NCBI GenBank assembly: GCA_028023455.1
Contig: JAQFVV010000002.1
Coordinates: 31,687,725-31,751,724 of the forward strand
From: Epiperipatus broadwayi
Taxonomy: Eukaryota > Onychophora > Udeonychophora > Euonychophora > Peripatidae
Reading direction: 5' to 3'
DNA length: 64,000 nucleotides
Every line of letters begins with the position of its first letter. The first letter of the stretch is position 1. Position numbers and translations under genes: made by a program. Below are positions 57,216-64,000 of the stretch, one piece after another. Below the pieces are notes generated by a model. The model worked only from the letters and a program-made list of their open reading frames with translations, was not told the DNA's origin and did not search any database.

Positions 57216-59440
57216 GCTTGCTAGTTTTATTTTAAATGCACCTTCTTAAAAGATCAATAGCGTATAATGTGAAGGTGTGATTAATCTACAAACCACAACT
57301 ATTTAAATCTACTTTCAGACGTAATACTGTTACATTGTATTTCACTCTGTGATAAATCGATGTATTTTTAAATTATTTTCTTTTAAAATCGATCTCTTTT
57401 TTTTTCTAAAAATGTTTTTTTTTTTAAAAAAAAGGTAATTTTTACGACTTTTTTTTTACTGCAATCTTTCTTTCAAAACTGCTAAAAATCGGTCTGCCAA
57501 TATTTCTTTAAATAGTGTGTTGTTTTAAAAGGTGATTGTTTGTAAAACTTTTTTTTATAGTTTCAAATAATATTAAACTAATACAAATTATATTTCAGTT
57601 TATAGATCTTTCAATTACTATTTTGCAAACATGTTATTTTAAAAAGGCTGATAGCATCCCTAAATGAATTTGTGTGTCGTTGTTACATGCAAACAATAAT
57701 TTGAAGATCTGTTTATCAAGAGTTTCTTTCACAATAAATATTTTTAAATTACTGGAGAGAAAGCAAATGAAACTCTCCTTTAAATATATTAAAATATCTA
57801 TTCAGTTCAAATTTAAAGGAAGTTTACAATACAATTTATGTATACACATACATCTATTATTTGTAATATAAGATCTAAATAAATTTATAAACCATTCAAG
57901 TTTTACTATCTTTGGTAAAAAAATAAATTTATTAAAATTAATATGAGTGTACAAGCAATAAAACATCAAACAGATTGAAGAGTATGACCCCTATAAGATT
58001 GTATTTTTGTAGACTTAATAATGTCAGTGAATTGAAGTTTGTGTAGTGTGTAGTGATTTATCCAGTTGTATTTAAAACTTTAGAATCCTTTTAATAATTG
58101 ATAATAGGCATTTTTTGTTCATTATTGAGCTCTTCCTGTTTCACATTATTAAATTTCTAGTTGACTTATATTTTGCTAAAAAAAACATATATTCAAAAAA
58201 ATTGAATGTAAACATAATGTACTTAAAAAAACAAATATTTAATTTAATTTTACAAAAATAAACAAGTAAACAACCTATTTGTAAACTTCTGATTTCAATT
58301 TCAAGATTTTAATAAAAATTGAAGTGACATAAACTGAAGGAATACTTCCAAATACAAAGAAACTATTTCATTTTACTTTTATTGAATGGCACTGACATTT
58401 TCATTTAAGATTTTGCCATTAAATTTGCACAAAGCTCTCAAATAAATGTTACAGACAGACAAATGAGCCATTCTAAGCCTGATTGCAATGCAATGGCTTA
58501 TTTTTTCTGTAGGGAAGATTAATACTAACAACAAATTTTATTTTTTGATGTTTCACTATTTTGGGTTAGACTCATGATACTATTTATAATTTCATTTTTT
58601 TTGGGGGGGGGTAGAAAAATATAGTTTTATTTTTAAGAATGGCTTTCAAGCATTATTAGTAAAGTTGTGAAAAGTGTTTGCCTTATTTTCTGAATATATA
58701 TGCAACCCATACTGATAATATATTTTAATTTCTTCGAATTTTACTAACTGGGTAAGTTGAATTCCCCCTCCCCTTTTGTGTCAGTTTACTTTCCAGATGA
58801 GGTCTGATAAAGCTCTGATGAAGATTGCTGGACAGTCAAAGCTGTAAGGAAAATTAATAAGTTCTTTTAAGAAAATTTGTATACATTGAAGTGTATATTA
58901 AAAAAGTATTATATATATATATTCTTCTTGGAATAAATGAATAGAACTAATCTAATACTCTTTAAATTGCAATTTGGACAAGGGAAACAATGTTTTATGC
59001 AAATTAATTTGAAAATTTTTTAAAATCAAACTGTACATATATCTAAATACATAAAATAATGGCATTCCCTTATCCTAAAACTCACAATTTTTTTTTTGTT
59101 TATGTAAATCACAATTTTCAGTGAAGCTTTTAAACCATTTATTTTTTTTACTTTATCATAGAAGACATTCTGAGTCAAAAATATTACCATGTCTCATGTC
59201 AAATAGAAAATAAAATGATATGGTACATATGAATCGGACTTGCAAATATACATAAATCAAGTTTATTTTTTCCACGAAAAGATGAAAAAGATAAATTAAT
59301 ATATAAATTCAAATGATAAATCAGCCATATTCATTTATTGCTAAAATGTACAGTGGAAATACAAGCACATATTTATTTTCATCTTGGAAAGAACTTATTT
59401 GAAACTTTAATTTTATTTATAAATTTTAACATACCTGAAA
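57216..59440. other. AT-rich DNA with a decayed family C motif
   Basis: Near 58797-58850 a CTGATGAAG...GGACAGTCAAAGC segment is a single-arm family C relic (GAAA lost). A G8-G10 tract is near 58601. Otherwise nothing is recognised. Confidence 0.4.
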
Positions 59441-59446
59441 ATACAA

Positions 59447-59780
59447 AGGCAAAATTCTCCATACAGTAGTGCCATTCAGTGCAAGCCAGAGTAATCAATG
59501 GAAGCCAGATTCTTGTGCATAAAATCCCCATCTAGTGCCTACTCATCCAATATCCCCAAACTAGTTTCTGGCTTTTGGCCTTTGTCAGTGAGGAGCCTTG
59601 AATCTGAGAGCACTGCACCTAGATCTTAGGATCTAATGCAACTCTCCAGCAGCCACCTTTTATCTCTACTTAACTACAAAACTATCAGAATAAAATTGAA
59701 AACACTACTGTATGGAGAGTTTTTCCTTTGTTAATAACAGATGTGCTAGCATTAGAAATGGTGATCATGTGATGCCTGGA
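59447..59780. repeat. Family A repeat, copy 6
   Basis: Antisense main arm (59447-59700) followed by a short inverse fragment (59700-59777) that ends GATCATGTGATG. The ribozyme-like core has G8 changed (CTGACAA on minus). Confidence 0.7.
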
Positions 59781-59904
59781 AATAGTTAATGAAGATCTAT
59801 CAATACTGTAATCAGTTTTAGTTGTTCATAGGACCAAAGTTCTCAATGTCTAGTTACACCATGCACCACATAACTGCATACCACATTAAACAGCAATTAA
59901 TACA

Positions 59905-60075
59905 ATAACAAAATTTCCACACACAAGTGACATCTAGTGCCAGCTCTAGTAATCAATAGATGCTAGATTACAAGAGTGTACAATGGGTGGCGCTATTTTG
60001 TGGGAAAAAATGTTGCTGTTTTAATAGCTTGTGTAAGCATGAGTAAAGGAGATCATGTGATGTTTTAATGTATTG
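59905..60075. repeat. Diverged family A relative
   Basis: Shares 'CTAGTAATCAATAGATGC' and the terminal 'GATCATGTGATG' with family A, but lacks the ribozyme-like core. Confidence 0.4.
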
Positions 60076-60512
60076 AACAATAATTATGGAAATGTAATTT
60101 TAGAAAGGCACAATGAAATTTACATATATTTTCATACAAACACGCAATTATATTCATAGGAAGGTATTTAGAAATTTTGATAATTCAATTGGGAAAAAAC
60201 TATTCAAGATCTAGTAATAAAAAGTATGGTGCATCATGGGTAGTTCTTTAGTTTTTAAAACATGGTATAAAAAAGCTCTTAAATCAACTAAGTAATGCAT
60301 TTTGAAAGGAAAGTTCTATACAGGAAGTACTGAAAAAACCCATAAACTATGTATAAACAACACATGACCACCACTTCTTATGCTTGTGTATAACTTGTTA
60401 AAACAGGCAAAACTCACTATATGTATTGCCACAAACAGCAAGCTAGAGTAATCAATGGATGCCAGAAGGCTTTGTGCATAAAATCCCCATCTAGTGCCTG
60501 CTCATCCAATAT

Positions 60513-60552
60513 CCTCAGACTAGTTTCTGGCTTGTGGCCTTCATCAGTGAGG
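60513..60552 (-). ncRNA. Hammerhead-ribozyme-like motif, family A (clean, minus)
   Basis: Minus strand: CCTCA, CTGATGA (60541-60547), stem II GGC-CACAA-GCC, GAAA (60524-60527), CTA, GTC triplet, TGAGG. Stem I CCTCA/TGAGG is fully Watson-Crick. Compared with its partner arm (TCCTCA/TGGGGA), a G.U pair has become A-U, so pairing is kept although sequence differs. Confidence 0.6.
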
Positions 60553-60613
60553 TGGCTGCTGGAGGGTTGCATTAGATTCTAAGATCTAGGTGCAGTGCTC
60601 TCAGATCCAAGGC

Positions 60614-60655
60614 TCCTCACTGATGAAGGCCACAAGCCAGAAACTAGTCTGGGGA
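60614..60655 (+). ncRNA. Hammerhead-ribozyme-like motif, family A (clean, plus)
   Basis: TCCTCA (60614-60619), CTGATGA (60620-60626), stem II GGC (60628-60630) with GCC (60636-60638), GAAA (60640-60643), CTA, GTC (60647-60649), then TGGGGA (60650-60655) pairing with TCCTCA over six positions, one G.U. Cleavage is predicted between 60649 and 60650. The stem III of one or two pairs matches the minimal type known from Penelope-like elements. Confidence 0.6.
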
Positions 60656-60975
60656 TATTGGATGAGTAGGCACTAGATGGGGATTTTATGCACAAGTCTT
60701 CTGGCATCCATTGATTACATTATCTTGCTGTGTATGGCAATATGTATAGTGAGTTTGGCCTGTTTTATGTATAAACAACTTGTCAATAAATGTAAGTATA
60801 GCATGAGCCCAATTATATTTTATTTTGGATCGTATATAAGCATACCATTTATTGACGTATTAATATACAGAATGTGATTTATATATACTGACATAATTTC
60901 AAGACAACTATAAGATATTCTCAAATCATTATAACAAATTAGAGGGAAAAGCATTATAATTAGCTCTAAATATTA

Positions 60976-61788
60976 AATTAATCGGTACTTTGGTATTAGC
61001 CCTGCTATGATATATTACTCTGATGATGTTTTGGTCTGTAATATTTATTCAAAGTTTAAGTTAATGTCATGGCAACCAAAATACTGACATGACTAATCCA
61101 TGTCAATGATTAAGATATATGTACATAGTGACTTGGGATATTTGGTGCTATCACACTGTTCTTTCCTTTCCAGAACACAATACACAGTTCAGTTCACTGC
61201 AGTGACTCATCATTTCTAAGTAATTTTTTTAAAATTAAAAAATACATTTCTAGTTAAATGTTGTCATACATTTATGTTTTATTTATTTTTCTCAACATTT
61301 TAGAATCTTAAATATTTGTTGTTGTTTTTAAACAAATATTTATTTTTCTTTTGAAATAATTTTTAAAATATTATCTTAAAGGTACACTTTGCCATTTTTT
61401 TCTTTTTTAGATTGAAAATGCTGTTTACATGGTGCAAAGCCCCATAGTATGCGAGAAGGGGAAAGGATATTTTCAGTGACATGCGATGTTATCCAATAAA
61501 TGCACAACTCATAAATACTTGTTTATGTACTTTTTTAATGTCTTTTTACCTTTTTTCCATAATTAATATATGTCTTAATTACTTTTTCATATTACACATG
61601 CTATGATGTATTACATCTGGTGATGTATTATTCTAAGTTTGCCACATGTTTAAAATAACACCTCCATGGTATCTGTGGACACATTTTATCAATTAAGTTT
61701 GTCTACACATTACTTGGAGATGTTGTCTTAAACATTGCAAACTTAGGTAATCGGTCATCGGAATAATACCAAAGTACCAATTAATCTT
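60976..61788. repeat. Possible terminal-inverted-repeat element of about 810 bp
   Basis: ATTAATCGGTACTTTGGTATTA (about 60978-60999) returns inverted as TAATACCAAAGTACCAATTAAT near 61765-61786. The interior also has CTATGATATATTAC and CTATGATGTATTAC blocks. It has no ORF and no clear target duplication. Family A copy 8 is inserted at its right edge. Confidence 0.5.
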
Positions 61789-62318
61789 TAGTTAAAACAG
61801 GCAAAGCTCTCTATATGTATTGACACTCAGTGCAAGCCAGAGTAATCAATAGATGCCAGAAGGCTTGTGCATAAAATCCCCATCTAGTACTTATTCATCC
61901 AATATCCCCGGACTAGTTTCTGGCTTATGCCTTCATCAGTGAGGAGCCTTGGATCTGAGAGTACTGCACCTAGATCTTAGGATCAAGACTAGTTTCTGGC
62001 TTGTGCCCTTTGTCAGTGAAGAGCCTTGGATCTGAGAGCGCTGTACCTAGATCTTAGAGATCCTAAGATCTAGGTGCAGTGCTCTCAGATCCAAGGCTTC
62101 TCACTGATAAAGGCCACATGCCAGAAACTAGTCTGGGGATATTGAATGAGTAGGCACTAGATGGGGATTTTATGCACAAGCCTTCTGGCATCCATAGATT
62201 ATTCTGGCTTGCACTGAATGGCAATACATACAGAGAGTTTTGCCTGTTTTAATAACAGTTATAAGCAAGCATAGAAAATGGTAATCATGTGATGTTTATT
62301 GGCTTAATCTTTAGTTAA
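61781..62318. mobile_element. Family A element with 15-bp target duplication
   Basis: TTAATCTTTAGTTAA at 61781-61795 is repeated at 62304-62318. The 508 bp between are a near palindrome of family A arms with an extra internal copy of the core region (cores at about 61925, 62005 and 62105). The cores are partly decayed here: the sense one reads CTGATAA. Confidence 0.8.
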
Positions 62319-62960
62319 TGATAATTTTTTAATAGTTCAAATATTGTTGCAATACTGAAAAAGTAATGAAAAAATCCAGTAAGTTATATGTAAATTAATC
62401 GTCAATAACTGATATAATTATTTTCGATCCAAACTAAAGTATAGGTGAGTTCATTCTACTCTTAAAAGTTTGTTTGATGGTTAGTTTATATATAGCTCAC
62501 TGAAGATGTTCACTACTTCGCATTATTATAAATTTATTCGAGCCATTAAAAAGTTATATAAACAAAGTAATAGTAAATACATATAAAGAAATTATATATA
62601 TACGCTTCGTTAAAATTGTTTTTGTTAGCTTATTAATATTAAATTTGCCATTACTAATTAACGTTCAATAACGTATGAGTTAATCCATACGTGCAAATTG
62701 GCAAACATTTGCCTCGTGGCAATCTTTTAAATGCCGAGTCTTTTACTACACAAATCGTAGCGTCTTTTAAGAGTATCAACTGATTGTTCCCAGCATTTTA
62801 AATTAATTATTTAAAAAGAAACAACCGATATTTTTATCGGCACACTTCTTTCTAAAGAGGTAACAGAAAATTCGCTATGCTTCATATATATATAATTCTA
62901 AGTAAATTCATAAATCTATCAAAACATTTCATGATCTCTAATTCCATATGCTTACAATGC
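62319..62960. other. AT-rich DNA, nothing recognised
   Basis: No gene or repeat seen. Confidence 0.45.
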
Positions 62961-62964
62961 TGTT

Positions 62965-63112
62965 AATGAGAGTACCAAGCTACAAGCTAAAAACTAGTCT
63001 GGGAATGTTGGATGAGTAGGCACTAGATAGGGATTTTATGATCAATCCTTTCTGCATCCATTGAGTATGATGGCTTGTTCTTGGTGGCACTACTGTATGG
63101 AGTTTGGTACTA
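62965..63112 (+). repeat. Family A fragment, copy 9
   Basis: A sense-arm fragment from AAAAACTAGTCTGGGAATGT to the TGGCACTACTGTATGGAG end. The core 5' half is missing. Confidence 0.6.
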
Positions 63113-63141
63113 GTTATGAGTAAGGACAGGCAACAAGATGG

Positions 63142-63740
63142 GTGAGAAAGGTAGTACGGCATGCAGAAGATTTGGATAAAGACTTTATGTCAGTATATTT
63201 ATACAAAAGGTGGGATGATTGTATTAGGAGAATTGTTGAGTGTTATGGTGGCAAGAAATGGAATATAAGAATAGATGCATTAATAAAAAATAGGGAGTTG
63301 GAGAGATGGAGAGCTAGTATGGAGAGTAAAAAGAGTTTAAATATATATAGAAGTAAACAGAATATTAGGTGTGCGTTAATTTATAATAATAGCAAGGAAA
63401 GTAGTTTACTGTTTAAGACTCGAATAGGATCGTTAGCAACAAAGGAATATTCACATAAATGGAAAAATATGGGTGATTTAGTCAGCAAGTTATATAAAGA
63501 AGGCATAGAAAATATTAGGCATCTGTTAATTAAATGTAAATGCCTACAAGCAGAAAAGTGTACATATAATGAAGTTGTAGGTGACTAAAGATAAACAAAG
63601 TGATTATACAGAAAGTGGGTTCTTGGTTTTCATGCTGGGTTAGATAAGGGGGATTTAAATATAAAGGCCATAAACTTAACAAAAATAATGTTATGGAAAT
63701 GGAATGGAGCAGGATAGAGAAGAATATGCGAAAACCTTAG
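63142..63740 (+). pseudogene. C-terminal fragment of a non-LTR retrotransposon ORF
   Basis: ORF 63142-63588 (148 codons) reads YKRWDDCIRRIVECYGGKKW, then LIKNRELERWRASMESKKSL, FKTRIGSLATKEYSHKWKNM and ENIRHLLIKCKCLQAEK. This is the region after the RT domain that ends in a Cys/His knuckle in many LINE ORF2 proteins. The first CxxC pair of the knuckle is lost (LVSKLYKEG), the His and last Cys remain. After the stop at 63586-63588 the homologous frame seems to go on (LGLDKGDLNIKAINLTKIML at about 63640-63700), so it is truncated by mutation. The upstream RT is absent. Confidence 0.65.
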
Positions 63741-64000
63741 AGTGGGGAATAAAAAGGGATGGTAGGGAAAGCATACCTAACAGGTTTCTCTAGGCAAAGT
63801 AACTGAGAGATTCCTGACTCCGAAAAGAAAGCCATTGTGCATCGCATCACACCAACTCTATTATAGATTCATAAATACAAGTTATCTAAATTAGTGTGAG
63901 AAAAAGTATGAGGTAGAGGAGGGAGTGAATAATAAATGTTAATACAATAAATGAATAGAGTTATTGCCCAGAGTTCATAAAATGTTCGAGCGCGGAAACG
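63741..64000. other. Unassigned DNA at window end
   Basis: Purine-rich and probably the 3' flank of the LINE fragment. No other feature is seen. Confidence 0.35.

Larger units (their letters stand above)
60349..60779. mobile_element. Complete family A element with 13-bp target duplication
   Basis: ATGTATAAACAAC occurs at 60349-60361 and again at 60767-60779, so the 405 bp between are an insertion. The element is a palindrome: antisense arm 60362-60550 and sense arm 60551-60766, each with a clean hammerhead-like core, facing each other. No coding capacity. A 13-bp duplication fits target-primed reverse transcription better than a DNA transposon. The ORF at 60677-60877 only traverses the arm. 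Confidence 0.75.

Noticed and set aside
60620-60690. Long stem III for the family A hammerhead (CTAGT pairing with ACTAG about 25 bp downstream)
   Set aside because: It would put A at position 16.1, which should be U. The minimal stem III directly followed by GTC and the pairing TGGGGA satisfies the consensus.

Overview
The window is eukaryotic nuclear DNA, almost certainly from an invertebrate animal. It is very AT-rich by eye, has no bacterial gene layout, no long ORFs, spliceosomal-type acceptor sites and AATAAA polyadenylation signals, and most of it is transposable-element debris. The taxon cannot be fixed from sequence alone. An immunoglobulin-domain exon and abundant Penelope-like (PLE) GIY-YIG remnants, non-LTR reverse transcriptase remnants, a hAT MITE and Ty3/Gypsy-type LTR elements all fit a metazoan with a repeat-rich genome.

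Host genes are sparse. Only two convincing host exons are visible, both apparently 3'-terminal: a small membrane-protein exon (758-1054) and an Ig V-like domain exon (23238-23566). Each has a splice acceptor, a stop codon and a nearby AATAAA.

Layout. 1-5 kb: a foldback repeat, the first terminal exon and a PLE hairpin remnant carrying a GIY-YIG endonuclease piece. 5-17 kb: mostly featureless AT-rich DNA with a few GC-richer islands (9.2-9.7, 10.4-10.8 and 11.2-11.5 kb; possible LTR or SINE relics). 17-20 kb: a solo LTR of about 1.95 kb followed by a second PLE hairpin. 20-30 kb: tRNA-like SINEs, the Ig exon, several palindromic repeat copies, a perfect-stem foldback, a hAT MITE and another PLE remnant. 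31.8-54 kb: a nested LTR-retrotransposon cluster. Its core is a young element (33304-41255) with nearly identical 2.1 kb terminal repeats and a short ORF joining a Gag-like N-terminus in frame to an integrase C-terminus. It sits inside an older LTR of a second, apparently non-coding family that occurs about nine times in both orientations. 54-64 kb: degraded non-LTR reverse transcriptase pieces and more palindromic repeats.

Main unexplained signal. At least three unrelated palindromic repeat families (called A, B and C here) carry hammerhead-ribozyme-like cores: CTGATGA, a stem II hairpin, GAAA, a minimal stem III, a UH cleavage position, and a stem I that pairs across. The best examples are a face-to-face pair in one 405 bp element (60513-60552 minus and 60614-60655 plus), a perfect-core copy at 55552-55591 (minus), and a pair in a tRNA-like repeat at 28930-29030. 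Two family A copies are flanked by long direct repeats of 13 and 15 bp, which look like target-site duplications of a retrotransposition process. Hammerheads in PLE terminal repeats are established knowledge. That these short families are non-autonomous passengers of the PLEs whose GIY-YIG remnants lie in the same window is inference.
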